From assembly GCA_022747635.1 (NCBI GenBank), contig JAKTNV010000014.1, positions 6,090,001 through 6,154,000 on the forward strand: a stretch of 64,000 nt of DNA. Direction: 5' to 3'. Under the pieces are notes generated by a model. That model worked only from the letters and a program-made list of their open reading frames with translations, searched no databases and was not told the DNA's origin. A program made the position numbers and the translations under genes. This document shows, piece after piece, positions 21,230 through 36,128 of the stretch (the first letter of the stretch is position 1; each line of letters begins with the position of its first letter). This DNA comes from Hetaerina americana. Lineage: Eukaryota > Arthropoda > Insecta > Odonata > Calopterygidae.

Positions 21230-24200
21230 TTCATGATGGATGTGCGAGAGAGTGGGAGACAAAACAGGACAAGGACGGCAAGAGGAGGAATTCCAAAACA
21301 TCAACCCTGCGATGCAAGTGCCGCTATTCCTCACGGTAGACCTGACGTGCGCGGCAGGGGTCATGCCCCGCAAATATCACCAAAACATGAAAACACATTG
21401 ATTGGAAAAGAAATATCAGGGTCGCGTTCCATCAATCCCGCGACCTTGGGGCGATTCAAGGAATGCGATACTGAAAAGGATGAACTGGAACGACGCGAAT
21501 CCTCAAAAATCGCGTCCCTTGTCTTGGCACAGTCACGGTAAGGACGAAATTAAAAAAAATAATATTCCTTCATAGAAAATGGAGAAAATAAGCGCAAAAC
21601 TCGGTGGTTTTTTTGTTAATGTAATTATATTATGAACTATGTTGAATCGATTAACACTACGCAGGGTGACAGCTAAAATCAAAGGGTTAAGAAATTTACG
21701 AGTTTCCAGACGAGGTAATGTAGTGCAACAATTTCAAAAAATGAAAATCATTCGCATTTATGTTACACTTTGAAATTGCTGAATTGTAAAAATGTCTGTT
21801 AAAGTTACTGTCGCAGCATCAGTTCTTCGTGATAAGATGAGTCATACACCTTTGTAACGGGTAAAACTTTCTTTTGACGATAACCACAGAGCACGGCAAG
21901 CACTGGTCTATCGTCTCCTTTGGGTTAGTTTCTGACTAGAGTGCGATCGGCTGCGCAGCTTTGATTAATCGCATTGTTGACTAGTTATTGAAACAGATAG
22001 ACAGATGAAGTAGCTCTCTCATAGCAATGCAATCTCAGGAAATAGGCTCGTAAATAAACAAATGCATGTTGTCAACGTATTCATACAAAAATTCAAGGAT
22101 ATGTATGCCATTTTCCCGGAAAATTCCAGGCTTTCCAGCTTCTCCAAAGAAAAACAAGTTCAAGTGCATTGATGTGGATCGCAGTGAATGACGACCAAAT
22201 TACATAATCGATTGAACTGCTAGTATCATTAGATTGAATCTGAATATTGAAGATGCGGTGGGCCGGAAATGAATACATTTTCTCACTCCACTTCGACGAT
22301 TCATTCTCTCAAGTTGTCTATGACCAGGAACACCAGCATGAAAGCGAATAGCATGCTAAAATGTATAAATCTGCAGCAGTTATTTTATAGCAATTTCACC
22401 GGACGCTATTTTCTTACTGACATTCATAATTCCAAAACTATTGACGATATATTAAGCTGCTTTAAAGATTACTCAGGGCGATGGTTTTTCCTCAAGGAGT
22501 TTTCATAAACACTCTCCTATATATTTACACTCATTCGTTTATCTGTTGGAGTCTGTGACGGTTACACAAGGTACACCACAACTGAAATTTTCTCTCTGTT
22601 CCCTTTCGACCTGAACTCAATCCGCTCTTCCTTAATTCATAGTTCTCCTATTTATATTCTTATACGTTTCATAGTGCCGTATAAGACTCCGCCTCATAAA
22701 ATGAGCTACTTGAAAGTAACGAGGTTAATTTCATTTGAAGTGGCAAGTAGCTTAAGAGAGAGACTACTGAAGGGTCTCAGTCGCGCTACTTAAAGGGTAC
22801 TTCTCAACAAGCGGGGTACTGCACGAATCTAGCTGTAGTTCCGTCAACGATATAACTGCCTGAGCGTTTGTTTCTCAGGGAGTGGAGGCCGGAATCGCGT
22901 CAGGTGCTCGCAAACGTAACTGTCGGACTATTCCAGGGATTATTGAATTGAGGAGAATGCGACGGAGACGGGCGTCGTGGGTGAGTCGAAGTAGGCGGGT
23001 TCGGAGACGTCGACTTAAGACGCCCGGAGAAGGAGGGATCCAACTCTGACTCCGGGACTTGTACCAGCATCTCCCGAGTTCTTCCTTTTCCCTTACCACC
23101 ACCCCCTCCCCCGGACCACTATTTACACACACTCCTGCGTTGCCGGAAGAAACTTCTCCGCGTCTCCTCACTAAATTTCAAACGAACTTCGGGGAGGACT
23201 CGAGACGAAAAGTCCCCCGAGTCGTGAGTAGCGCTGAGCCTCTCTACGAGGGGCGGGGCCCGCTCCCTCCTTAAGCTTATCCCAAAGGGTCACTTCGTAA
23301 TGACGTCAGTCATCGAACAATCCCGAACTGCGATCAATGAATGCGCCTTTCCGTTTCGTTTCGCTAAATATATCCAATAAAAGGAATGAAAAAAAACAGA
23401 CCAGGGGTCAGAGTGGGGGAGGAGGTGAGGATGGGAGGGGTGGGGATTGCGAATTTCAAGCCGAATCTGACGGTGCAGTGGCCCTATGCGGCTTGGAAAT
23501 AAATTTTTACGTTAGCAGGACGGCACTAAGGGAAAAAATCATCACGAACTCGAAACCTGTGGCATATTGAATCGGAATGATTTGAGGATTAAGTCGATGA
23601 TGCATGCACATCCAACTCATTGCCCCACAAAAATATTTGTAAATCTCTTCCACCCAAAAAAAAAAAATTCTTTTTCATATAAGGAAAGCGATGCGAAAAT
23701 GTCTAATCGCTGATTTCGAACGATGTCCAGATACTTGAGTTGGGAGAGACCCAACTCAAGTATCTGGACATTATAGGGGCCCATAATAGCCCCAACACAA
23801 ATAAATTTACAAACAAACTTTCGGTGCTTTTTAAATATGATAAGCAAACATATACACATATGCTTTATTTAAAATGCATCTAAGATAGTTACAGGTAGTA
23901 AGGAATGCAGCTCAAAAATAGTGACTTTTAAGGAGAGTGTATAAATGGGTCATATAAAAATTTTTTTCGTCTGGAAAAGCAATTTCAATTTCCTCTTCAG
24001 AAGAAAAATTGTAAGTTCCTCGGATACGAATATTAAGAAAACAACAAAAGCGATATGTCGAAAGAGAGAATAAATTACATCGCTTCCTAGGAACTCTTCC
24101 AATCGTCATTAAAGCACGCCAATGTAGGGATAACCAAAAATCAAGTACAAGATTTAAGTAATACGTATATAAGCAGATATAAAAAAGTATTTAAAGGAGG

Positions 24201-25440
24201 TTTTATGATGAGATAAAATAAAGGCGTTGTCGACTCAAAAGGAACCTCGATGACTTTTCAAATTGAGTTGATTTAACGATGTCCACCACCACCAAGACTG
24301 TACTGTAAGCAAATTGAATAATGGTGTATACATTTTATATTTGGTATTCCAATGGAAAGGAATATTCATTTTCAATCGAAGTTAAAATGGAATCCCTTAG
24401 ATTACTTTTGAAGTCACTTGGGCACAAGGTTGAAAGACTAAAGGAGGAAGGCAGAAAGGGCTTTAAATACTTAGCGAAGAAACAATTGGACTGGATCATT
24501 GTCGCTCTTGGACTCAACTCGATAATTTGCAATACTTGCACAAAAACTACACGATTCAAAGGGACCGTGAAGTCAAAATGTCGTCATTTTCGACGTTCAA
24601 TAATTTCGGATTCCTTCCCATATTATTCCCCTTTCGACGGACGTGAAATTATTAAGTATCGCAAATTACAAGGGAAATTCTGACACACAAATCATGATTG
24701 CAGGTCGAGATTTTTACATTACAACCTCACTGTTGTCGAGGCATGAGGATTTAGCGTCCTTCTCGAATACGCTCCTATTTCGCACGACACGCAGACCGCG
24801 ACCATTCCATGGGGTCCCCGCGCCGCGAGCGTCCATACTCCTCCTCTACTCTCCGCCGTCCCTCGCTCGCATTCCTCGCATTGCGCTCTCCCTGGTGAGG
24901 GACATTGGTCGGTGCGGACATTTTCGAGCGGAATCACCCTTCCCCCAGATCCATTTCCCCTTCCCCTTCGTTTCCCATCCCTCCGCTCCCCTAGAAAGAA
25001 ATCCCTCCTCCTCTCTCGCTCAACTCACCGCGAGGAAAATCCTCAATTCGGGGTTTTTTATAATTGAGAGTCGCGGCGGAAGATTCGGAATTACTTCGGG
25101 CTAGGCAGAAAAAAAATTCTTAACAAAAAACCCGAAGCCGGTCGCTCTAAAAAGACACGTCGTGGGTTCGAATTCCGTCTCGGTGGTGAACATTTTTGTC
25201 GCGCTATTTGTAAATACCGTAGTGCAAATAAAATATACATATACCTGTAAGTAATAAGAGTTATATACGGGTTATATGGTAGTACATTGAGTGCTCTAAA
25301 GATTGGGAAACGTGAAAATTGATCAACGGAAACTGAAAAAAAATTTTTTAATACTTTTCCAACGACACTTATAATTCAATCCAAAGTAATTTTCTCTGAT
25401 AACCTGTCACATATATGCGGTAATTCAACTCTTTTAATTT
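20880..25440. other. Gene-free stretch, some CpG-rich patches, one strong hairpin
   Basis: Contains a (CT)n run at 21200-21224, CpG-rich patches at 22.86-23.27 and 24.75-25.1 kb, and a short hairpin at 23723-23771. A 120-codon frame at 24321-24683 is not recognisable. No conserved gene seen. Confidence 0.4.
23723..23771. repeat. Perfect hairpin: 22-nt arms, 5-nt loop
   Basis: ATGTCCAGATACTTGAGT plus TGGG at 23723-23744 is exactly complementary to 23750-23771; the loop is AGAGA. No SINE or PLE sequence accompanies it. Confidence 0.9.
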
Positions 25441-25472
25441 ATAGTTAATTCGCTACGATACTTCTACACGGT

Positions 25473-25738
25473 GGGTCGCGGTAGTCCAGTGGGTAGAGCG
25501 TTGGACTACTGGCCGGAGGGTCCCGGGTCCGATTCCCGGGCAAGGCACTCTGGGCACCTGCAGCTCCACCCAAGCTATGTGATTTTTTCGGGTACCAGGT
25601 CCTCCTAGGAAACCATAACCGGCACAGGGAAAGGAACTGGCCCCCCTACCCTGATGTGTGAATTTCATACGCCGTATAGGGCTTAGTACCGGGTGAACTC
25701 TACCATTACCTACCAAACCGACCCGAAGGTCAACCATT
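25473..25738 (+). mobile_element. tRNA-derived SINE, family B, best copy
   Basis: The head GGTCGCGGTAGTCCAGTGGG... holds an A box (TAGTCCAGTGGGTAGAGCG) and a B-box-like GGGTCCGATTCCC. The body of about 190 bp runs through TTTTTTCGGGTACCAGGTCC and AGGAACTGGCCCCCCTACCC to GTGAACTCTACCATTACC and a short end at CGAAGGTC. Five other copies or fragments lie in the window. Confidence 0.8.
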
Positions 25739-26926
25739 CTTATTAGAGTTCAGAAATCTACAGCTACTACATTTGTCATAAATATATGTACAATGTCAAA
25801 AATCGTCCTCACCAGTCAATAAAATTCATTAAACTGTTAAACTCTACATTTTTCGGTAAAATATATCCCTGAAATGTTTCTTCGCCGGATTGTCGTAGTA
25901 TTTATGATAACTTTAATTCTTAAAAGATTAGGATGAAAAACAAATCAGATGGTAACTATAATGGTAATCAGCAAAGGGATATTGATGGAGGCGAGACAAT
26001 AGAATCTCACGGCGATAAAAATAACAATGGGCGATAATGAACTAGTTCACTCATAAAATATTTTATGCGGGTGAGTTAGTCGGAAACCGCTTTCCCAACC
26101 ATTCCGCTGTACGGGGTTCTCGTACCAGGGGGGAAAGCTTGATACATATTCTGTGTGTACGAATCCCCTCGCCTTATTCTTCGAACAACATTTTCATCAC
26201 CCATGCATCGATGTAAATGTAGCCTAAGTTATGCGCGTAATTGACCAACCTGCAGAGTGGACCTCTAAGCTTCCGCAAAGAGATCCGCTCCGAGCATGTT
26301 TGGCCCCCTGCCGAAAAGCTCAGCGAGGGTTTATAAGAATCCAAAGGGCAGAAGGGCCATCAAATGTACCGGAAACACAAAAAGAAATAAATATAAGAGC
26401 ACAAAGGGAAAGAAAGATCATTTTAAATGTCTAGATGAAGACCTCGAGAGGAGGGCACACAATAAAAATCAACAAAGAAATAAAAATGCGCAAACCGAGC
26501 AACCATGTAGAGTTAAACAACTGATACAAGAGCCGTGACCGAAGCTATGTACATTGCAGAAAAGGATAATGTGAATTCCTCCGGTTTTTCAGCTCCGGAA
26601 TATAAAACTAATATCACTCAACCACTACTTCTGGTCAAAAAGTTACCGGGAATAACATTTTACAATATAATGTCATAATTATCATTTCTGCCAATAATAT
26701 TTTTTAAATGCTCTTTTCAGACTAAAGGAAATTACTAGTCATTCAAGAAATAGTTTTATCATTCTCTAGGATGATGTCTAACATATTTACCACAGAATTT
26801 TGCTTGCTCTGACCAGTCAAATCAATTTGTCAATAGAAATAAATATATTAATAAAGCCTTCATATTTGGACGTTTGTCATACTACCCTTCTAAACAATTG
26901 GCTATCATCACCATAGTAATCCACCC

Positions 26927-27147
26927 AAAGTTTGGTTTTATAGGTGCAGGTAGAGCTCAACGGTGTGTGTTTTTCACTAATCAGGGGAAGGGGCAGTTTC
27001 TTTCCCGCCTATGGTTTCCCAGAGGGATGATCTGGAACCCGGAAAGGCACTCCGCTTGGGAGAAGGGCTTAGGGTGCCCAGCAACATGCCTGGACATCCA
27101 ACCCGAACCCTCCAGTCAGTAGCCAAACGCTCCGCCCACTGGATTAA
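26927..27147 (-). mobile_element. SINE family B, degenerate copy
   Basis: On the minus strand the order of body blocks matches the copy at 25473, with many substitutions (for example CCTCCAGTCAGTAGCCAAACGC at the head end of the plus strand). Confidence 0.6.
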
Positions 27148-27670
27148 CAAATCCTCTGTATTATATGCATTAGATAGGTATTGGGTTCATATATTGTTTA
27201 CTAACTAAGTATCTACGCATGAAATAAATCAATGACGTAGGTTTTTATGCAAATCCTCGAATTTTTAAGTCAATATTCTTCTCGAAATATGTTCATTAAT
27301 TTTAAAAATCGAGCGCTATTGCTTACGCATAAATGAATTAATTACTTGAGAATATTGATTACGTTTAATGGCATATATTGTTTTCCTTCAAAAATTATAA
27401 CGGACTAGTAAAGTAGAAACAGCAATCAGGGTAAATCTTCAATGGAAGACTGGCGTCAATCATGCTGAAAATCTTTAAAGGGGAGATATGATTGGACAAG
27501 CGAACGCAATTCTCCCGGACAAGCAAAGCCAAATGCCGAATTACGCCCAACGATGCAGAGAAATACATAAGAGAACTAGGGAGCATATATCGCTAATATT
27601 TCTTTATTTTATCTCTCTTTAAATATTTCTTTCTTCTATATTCTTCTCCTTTCTGTGTCCTAAATAAATA

Positions 27671-27780
<110 letters not shown>

Positions 27781-29499
27781 ACACACAAACGATGCCTACA
27801 GTATTAATGCGATAATTTCAACATTTTAACATGTACTCGACCATATAGTTACGCATAAATTTATTTATTCGCATACTGTGTAATCCGTATGCATAAAAAT
27901 GTCTAGCATGGATTTACCTGCAGCCAGGGGATGTTCGCCAAGGTAATCCCAGCAGATAATTTTGCAAAGCTAGATACTCTTGAAACGAAATAAATGCCCT
28001 ACACACATTTATCCCTCTCCTGATAACAAATCCGTACCCACTCTTGTAATTCACATTACGAGATAGACCCGAAACACAGATAATCGTTACGCAGTCAAGC
28101 TTTACAAATCGGATTAATTTTTTGATGACAATTTTTGAACAAAAGTTTCACGACTGATGGAGGGCATTCAAAACACTAAATAAAATGGCGACATTTTGTG
28201 AGCCTCGCTACAAAATTGCCAAAATATTATCACCGCGAGATAACTGATGCCATGGTTTGCGCTGTGGAATACCTACCTCTATTCAATTGGGTCAGACGTA
28301 ATCGCTCGATTATCATACAACATCGAACTACGATATTTAGTCGCTAAGCGACGCACTGCAATGCGATGCGAATTCCGTTTCTGCAATATTTTATCTAAAC
28401 TATCGATCATTGATATAAAAAAATTCGAGACCACCCACATCATCATCTTAACCTGCAAGCCGCCATGAGGGCGTGTGGAAGGGGTTGTTAGATCAAAAAC
28501 CATTAGGGTAATTAGAGGTTATTAGCGTCGGGTATAATTAGCTTTATTTTCAGGAAGTTCGTATTGTTGTACGTGACATTCCATACCGTATTGGTCACGA
28601 ACTGTGCGAAAGAAAAAGAATTCGTCGCATCGGTTTGTTTGGAATTCAATTTCCCTAAACTTTCCGTTGTGGTCACGCTAGCTAATTCAATTCGGCGCTA
28701 AAATCATTTCCTCTGTTTCACCGTTAAACTCGAATGATTAGCAGGTGATGATAGACTGGAATGTTGAGCGGATCTTTCTTATCGATCAACAATTAAAAGA
28801 GACAAAAGGTGCCCGTCCCGATGTTGTCCATTTATATTCCACGTGCAATCAGCACTTTAGCAAAGCCTTAGTATTGAACCGACATTAAAATTCCAATTCG
28901 TGCACAGTAAGGCAAACAAGATTCCAATGATGTCAAATAAATCTTGAAAAACTTTCAAAAATATGTTCCTTTATTCTTTGCATATAATAAGCATAGTGTG
29001 CATAACACTAAGAGATTTAAATGGAAGCGAAAGAGAATCTCCATCAATACGCCTATCAGTGATACCATCAGGAAAGCAATAATATTGAGTATAATTAAAT
29101 GACATGAAGTTCAAGGAGATATATGGAATGAACAGTCAATCACAGGACAACAGTAATATAGACTTTACTTCTGTTCTGACGGCATACTGTGAGAATTTCG
29201 GCATTTTCTGACGCAGCGACCATTTTTAAGCAGTTATTTTTCGGTTTGGGTTCGCACGGCTGTAAAGGAACTCGCAAGGAAATTTACCGCACCTGCCACA
29301 GCACACGACTGTTAAGCTGTTTACAACTTCGAAACAACGAGCATGGCGCAAATGATTGTGTTTACTTTCCAATTTGATGGTAGATTTTCGCCGAGGGGGA
29401 AAGTAATCTCTAGCCGTCAAACATAGATAATAATACATGGGAAACGAAGTAACTTGAACGAGCGCAAATGACTCTGGTCCACGTCAACGAAACTGGTTC

Positions 29500-29500
<1 letters not shown>
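27781..29500. other. Gene-free stretch
   Basis: No conserved coding sequence or clear repeat recognised between the two TA tracts. Confidence 0.4.
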
Positions 29501-29503
<3 letters not shown>

Positions 29504-29559
<56 letters not shown>

Positions 29560-29625
29560 ACACGAAATCCTGCCATACGGCGAACAAATATTCATTCACA
29601 TGGAAATATATAAAATGAAAACGGA
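29504..29625 (-). mobile_element. (TA)n plus 3' end of SINE family A
   Basis: About 50 bp of TA repeats join TTCAAACACGAAATCCTGCC, which is the family A 3' end on the minus strand. The junction matches that at 19541. Confidence 0.7.
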
Positions 29626-29871
29626 AAGATACATATATATATATAGAGAAATATAAATTTATATATATTTTTATATATGCATATATACATACACACGCAC
29701 ATTAAAATAAACGGCCGAAAGTACAAAGTCGACCATTATGGGACCAGCGAGGTATTCCGTTGGCAAATGACCGCATGTTTCACGTCGACGATAACTCCCA
29801 AAGCATGGATACGTATTTTTGGAACCGAAAAACATTCAAGACACCATAGCGTAACAACCTCACCCCCTCCA

Positions 29872-29914
<43 letters not shown>
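29872..29914. repeat. (CA)n microsatellite
   Basis: Roughly 40 bp of CA repeats. Confidence 0.95.
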
Positions 29915-29917
<3 letters not shown>

Positions 29918-29919
29918 GG

Positions 29920-32900
29920 GGGATGCATTCATGGCCGCGACGCGCACCGAAAATTCCTCCCACCTTTCACATAAACGAAACGGTCTCGCATAAAATAATT
30001 AAGAACAACGAACGGATCGGGATTCTGGACGAAACACAATTACAGCCATCTATCCGTCGCATATAGCATTCGCGTTTGTGAGACGCGGAAAAACTACCCG
30101 CGCGCGCCTCGGTACATATAAAAATAAAAGCAACCCCCACCCACTCTCTCACCCTCTACCCTTCGCCACCCGAACCAGTCCCTGCTCATTATTTCTCGCT
30201 CCCGTACCAAATCCTACCCCACTTCCACCCATTGAAGCCCAACACTCCTCGACCCCTTCCCATCGCCCCCGACACCATCCGCCCCTTTCCCCCGATGACT
30301 CGAAGTGAGCAAGCAAACTTTTTATCCCTCTTCCTCCATACTACGGCAGCCATCGAGACCGGAGACTTTTTTTAATGGTTTCGACAAAGATGAATGCATC
30401 CCCTGAGGTACGTCACGCGGTAGGTGGTGGGGGGGTTGAGGGATAAGTAAAGGGAAGGTGAGGATGGAGGGTGGAAAATCGTAGGGAAGGGAGGGGGTGG
30501 AAAGGGGGAGAGAGAGCGAGAGGAGGGGAGCGAAGGGGGTGGGAAAGCAAACGAACTGAAGAGGGCGGGGAGGAATACAACCCCCTAGACCACGCCGATT
30601 GTAAATTAAACCGATATAGGCCTTCCCCTCAGTTCTTGAGGCTAGGAAGGAGAGGAGAGGGGGGAAAGGGGAGGAAGAAGCGAGAGAGTTAAAGGGAGAT
30701 GAAACTCCTTTCATCCAAACCCTTGCGCCAGGATTTTGTGAAGGATTTATCTCTCTTCCCGTCTGCCCTTACTCCGGAAAAAAAAGAAGTAAGCCCTCGG
30801 TGGGAATGCTGCCGCGGAAACCTAGGACGTGACCTACCGTTGAGGAGTCTTGATAAATAGGTGTTACGTGTAGAATGTGCGGAATGCACGCAATGCTGTG
30901 GGTGCATTGTGGTGCATAGAATAATGGAAACTGCGGGAATTTGAATGCACGGCGTTAGGTTCTTCATGAGCACACATTTCAATGCCCTGATCGGACGCTA
31001 TCGGATGATTAGGATTGACGCACTTAAGAGGTGTTAAGGTCGAAAAGGGGAAAACGTACTCCCAACACGAGCGTGATATGGATTCCTCAAACGAATATTT
31101 CCATCATTCCAAATCTTAACAAATGCAAATTCCGTTAGCGTTGATTTTTACGATTGTTTACCGTTAACGCCAATGAATGTCCGTAAAGGCATGAGAAGCC
31201 ATATCTAAGGATGATGTGCGTTTGCAACAAATTGTTGGAAGATTATGACGTTACCACCACGACAATGGCCTCCATTTCAATTGACAGTTGGTCCCTGATC
31301 CCATCCAATCGTGGCGATTTCGACAGCACTCCATCAGTGGAGTGCAAGGAACCACTTGAAATTAAAACAATGCAAACTTATTACGTAAAATGCATTGAAA
31401 TAGGGCATTTGCTTGGTTTTGTATCCTCTAAGAAGGGCTATCCGACTTTTGATTTTTCCGAGAAAGAAGATATTATCAGCTTGTAACCGCAATAAAATTC
31501 TCTACGCCAAGCCATAGTAAATATTGTGATACAATCCGAATGAAACATTTCATAATTTTGCACTCTAACAATTTAGTTCTGAACTGTTAATATATTCCTA
31601 TTTTAACTGAAACGAGCCTGAACTCTTCACAATTATTGGTTTTGGGTTAAATTGTAGAAACCGTGGCAATTGTAGTATTTATATTATTTGTAAAGTTATA
31701 ACTAATCGCCAAGTTTGCATAATGCCCTCACTGCTTCCCACGCACGGTGTCAGGTCCATTGCTTTCAATAATTTACTGCGATGTATTTAGCTTATCTTAC
31801 GCTAAGTCTCCTTTCACAGATATGTTCGGACTTAAACTAAAAACGAATTTGATTTTTACAGAAACATGTTCCGTAACAAAATTTAGAGAAATACTAGAAA
31901 AATAAATTTTCTAACTACTACTTATTGCCTTATATTTTTTTGGTATTGATCCATACAATCTCACGCGGAAATATTGTTCAATGAGAAGAATAAATCATTT
32001 TTTTAAAACACCATCTTGGGCGTTAAAATCTGCTGGAAAGATCGATAAAGCCCTATATCCTTGCTGATAAAACGGATATGCATAACTTTCAAAACATTCC
32101 TTAAGTTGATAATACCATATACAAGAGTTGAAGGAAACTACGACCACAATAATCCACTTACTCTGGCTCGAGAAACCCTTAACGGATTAATCATATCATG
32201 AGTTAAAAAAGGAATCCTCGCCTTAGCCAGGATGTAAACAATATCCGACTACATTTAATGTTATTTGAATATACAGTAGTAAAAAATGTTTTGCGACCCC
32301 GTGTTACTACTCAAGATGTGCACATAATTTAAAGCATATTAGTGGAGTTAATGCTCCTGATTGAACGCTAACGTAAGTTAACGAAACTCCAGTAAGGTGT
32401 TAAAGCAAAAAAAACATTGGCGACACATAAAAACCCATTACGTAGTTGCTTCGCCATTGAAACATATCATTAAGAAACATATTTCGATGAAAAAGCGCAA
32501 AAATTAATTGTGAATCACAGTTTATGATGAAATATCACCAATTTTTATCAAATTTAGATTTTATCAATGCGCATGAGAGCATCAAGCCTTTCAATTCTGA
32601 CGCAACCAAGTGAAAAATCGAACGGTTTGCATTCAAGATAAAGATGAGATTCATATACGCGAAGCAACGATCTGGTAACTGCCAAATATAACGCGGAAGG
32701 AATAAATAAATACGAATTTTCCTGCTCCTGCGACCGCCGCAAACCCTGAACAGCCCCCCTTATCCCGAGGAAAGGGGGAGTAGGCACCTACCACCACGGT
32801 CTGCGGAGAAATGTGGGAGACGGGGGCGAGGTGGGTGGGGGAGGAGTTGTAGATGAATAGGGACCACGTCAGGGTTCACAAGACAAATGGGAGCAGGAAT

Positions 32901-34990
32901 AATAAGAGCGGAGGATGAGGAGGGAAGGAGAGAGGGGGATCGGAAGATTCGCCCCTTGAAGATCAAGGAGGAGGTTAGGGTGGGGAGGGGGGGGCGAAGA
33001 GGAAGGGATGAATGAACACTTCCAGGACGATAATGAGGTCCGTACATTGAAAACTACGGAATATAATGGAGCCACGTCTGGAATAGGCGAGGGCTGTAGA
33101 GATGAAATTTCACGGGAAATCCTTTTTTTTAAACGGGAATTCGGTTTTCAGGTGTTCCCGCGTCTGAGATCGTTTCGAGGCCTCGACTCTTCGTTATTGG
33201 CACACCTCATTAATGCACGCCATGTTATCTTCCGCAAAAACTTCCATCGATGAGATAGAAGGAGAGAATCGCGCTCTTAGCGGAAGAATAAATGAACTCG
33301 AGGCGTTCACCATTCCCTGAGGTAAATTAGGGGAAACATTTACAAGTGAAAACGGACGATAATACCGTAATTTGGCACTTAGCCGCTCTAAATCAATCCC
33401 ACAGCATGAGCATCAATTCGGTGAGTCGCGATCATGAATCATCGGCCGTGAAAAAATGAGCAAAGTGTCAATACCGATGTGGCCATAAAAAGAGGATTAC
33501 GAAGGGAGGAAACCAACCATTGCTGTCATATAGTAACTTGATGCACGAATGAAACTGTGACGCACGGAACGACGAAAACAGAAGATTGTTCGTGATTGAG
33601 AGAGAACTTCCCAGGATAAAATTAACGCCCTTTACAAAACACCAAGCATTGTCTTTAAGCACCCGTCAATTTAATAGAAACTTCAAAAGAAAAAGCAATC
33701 CATAGATGCAACACGCTAAACATTTCGTCACAAAATATCATTAAAAAGAAATTTAAAACCAACACATAGTAAAAGAGGAGTATTTATATTGGTTGGATCA
33801 CATGCAGTATATGCGGTCTGTATTTTTATGCTATAGTTTTTAATGATAATTAAGGAATTAGATAGAACTCAAAGAAGGTCAAACGTAGCAAAGACAATTA
33901 GAAATGTAAAGGACAATCTAATTTACTTATGATACTGATGGAAGTATGAAGGCATCGCACGTGTATTATAACAGTACTTATACGCAAAAAATTGAATAAA
34001 ATAAGAGAATAAGACACCTAGATACATACACATGAATTTTATTACATGCATCCTTCCGATTATGTATAGGTTGTGGACGATCCCCGGCAACTAAAAAGAA
34101 TCTCAATGAAGTAAAAAGCCTCACCACAATATCACACCTTATTCCACTTCACATTGCTCTTCTCTTTTCGTACTTCTGGTAAGTCTTTAGAGTAAATACC
34201 AGTTCTTCCCTAGAAACATTCGGACCTAAAAAAACCCAAAGATGAAAAGCCCCAGAACATTCGATAAAAAGGCCTTTTTCTCATTTTTCTTCCCATTGAT
34301 TGACACTTCATACTACAAAATCATCATTCTTCGCAATCACAAAGTCGAATATTGATGCCTTAACACTCCCTGCCACACGTCTATGTCACGCCTCGAAGGT
34401 TACACTGCGAACGTTTCAATTTAAGTTATTTTCCCGATATCGAGCCTGTTTTACTACAAATGTGCCGGTAAAAGGGAGATCACAGAATATTTCAAGATGA
34501 AAGTGCCAGTAATTAGAAAAAATAAGCATCAAACCGGGTGATGCGGTGTTTATTTTTCTAGCCAAAGAATAGACACCACTAGAGGACTTTCAAAGACTGG
34601 ACCCCAACTAAACTGGCCCATTTACTTGGGCAATTGTGATAACGATAAAGGGCAAAAAAGTTATTTTTCACCAACTGTAATGCTAAAAACAAACTCAAGA
34701 GATGAGGGCTGATGCAATAGGACTATCAGTAGCTTCAAGGACCATATCCAACCTAGGTACAGATTACTGAAGACCTGAAACAATCGCATATATATATAAC
34801 AGAATACATATTTTCCTGGGTGAAATTCAAAAAACACAAACTGTGGTGGTGCAAATTGTCAAGGGACCGAAAAATCTCTCCCCGCAAGAAAGTCTGCTTC
34901 ATGCAAATTGTTAATATACGAGAAAAATAAAATGTACAGCTTTTTCAAGAGTCAATACTTTACGGAAATTAGAAAAAATATAAAAAATAT
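29920..34990. other. Gene-free stretch with pyrimidine- and purine-rich blocks
   Basis: 30.12-30.31 kb is C/T-rich, 30.42-30.70 and 32.76-33.01 kb are G/A-rich on the plus strand. A 91-codon frame at 31211-31486 is not recognisable. Probably part of the TRIM9 first intron. Confidence 0.4.
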
Positions 34991-35004
34991 TTATAATAAC
35001 CAAT

Positions 35005-35183
35005 GGGACGTTGAAGTTCAGGGGTAGAACTTTGGACTACTGACCGGAAGGCCCGGGTTCGATTCCTGGACACGCTTCTCTGACCACCCTCAGCTTCACC
35101 CTAGCTGCGTGAATTTCACACGCCGTTGGGCTTAGCATTGGGTGAACTCTACCATCACCTATGAAATCAACCTTCGGGTTAAT
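35005..35183 (+). mobile_element. SINE family B, internally deleted copy
   Basis: Head GTTCAGGGGTAGAACTTTGG and B box GGGTTCGATTCC, then the body jumps from AGCTGCGTGA to ATTTCACACGCC, lacking about 80 bp present at 25473. Confidence 0.7.
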
Positions 35184-36128
35184 AATGTGTTTATTGTTTA
35201 TAAAACCAATAATTTAAACTCTCACACAATTTCAACAGCAACTGTCACGACTAGCGCCACGCTGAAATACTTTCTGTATTCTTAAATTCCTGCACTCGTT
35301 AGGGCGTATTTACGCTATTTCAAACAATGTGTTTTCGGCGCATATATAATATTATTCTTCTTTATTGTAAATATTTTCAGCAAGCACGATGCCTGTCAAT
35401 TTCTCTGATGCGCTCGCCATAGTTCGTGTACACAGGGCGCGTGTCTCACTGGCATAGGCGGCTCCAAGGCCCTAGAGATCTTTTAATTTTCCTTTCAACC
35501 AAAAACGCTGTTTACATTTCATTGGCAAACACTGAGTTCGAGCTCACGAGAGCTCGACAAACCACTTTTGACCAAACTAGTGGGAACAAGGATTTCTTTC
35601 TCAAAAGTCAGGTGATTTTTCGGATGAGGTAGGATTCATGCAATATAAATAAAGAAGTCTCATCTATTTACAATTTGATGTATTTCGTCCATTCCATTAG
35701 CGGATAATGAATGGTATGTGAAGCAATATGCTTTCAGTCATTTATACGAGGGTACCTTACGTAAATAGTTCTTATTCAAGAACAATTTAAAATGATACAT
35801 GGTGAATACTGGATAGTTAATCAACTCAAATAATGGTAAATAGTCGAGGAATCGCTGTTCAAATATTGACACCCTATCTTGGCAAATCGAGTCCTTTCAT
35901 TCCTTTTGGACAGGGTCTTCTGGCAAAGAAAATCGAAGTAAATTCAAAACGCTACGGGGGAAATCCCGAAAGTGAACGAGTGTCATCGTCCTGCGACAAG
36001 CGTTTTGAATAGTAATAATAAATTCCATATTTCTAATATTCGAACCGGACGCAGAAAAAATTGCCTTCGAAGGCGCCGCCTTGTTTCGCGAGGATGGAAT
36101 GAGACGAAAATCAAAAGAGCGTCCTTAC

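Noticed and set aside
20789..21541. 250-codon plus-strand open frame
   Set aside because: Its start is SINE tail and (TA)n, and the rest is CT-rich and low-complexity with no conserved motif.
24321..24683. 120-codon frame with a Lys/Glu-rich middle
   Set aside because: No family recognised, no splice context and AT-rich codon use; it may be chance. Not listed as a gene.
31211..31486. 91-codon plus-strand frame
   Set aside because: No recognisable motif or splice sites; probably chance.
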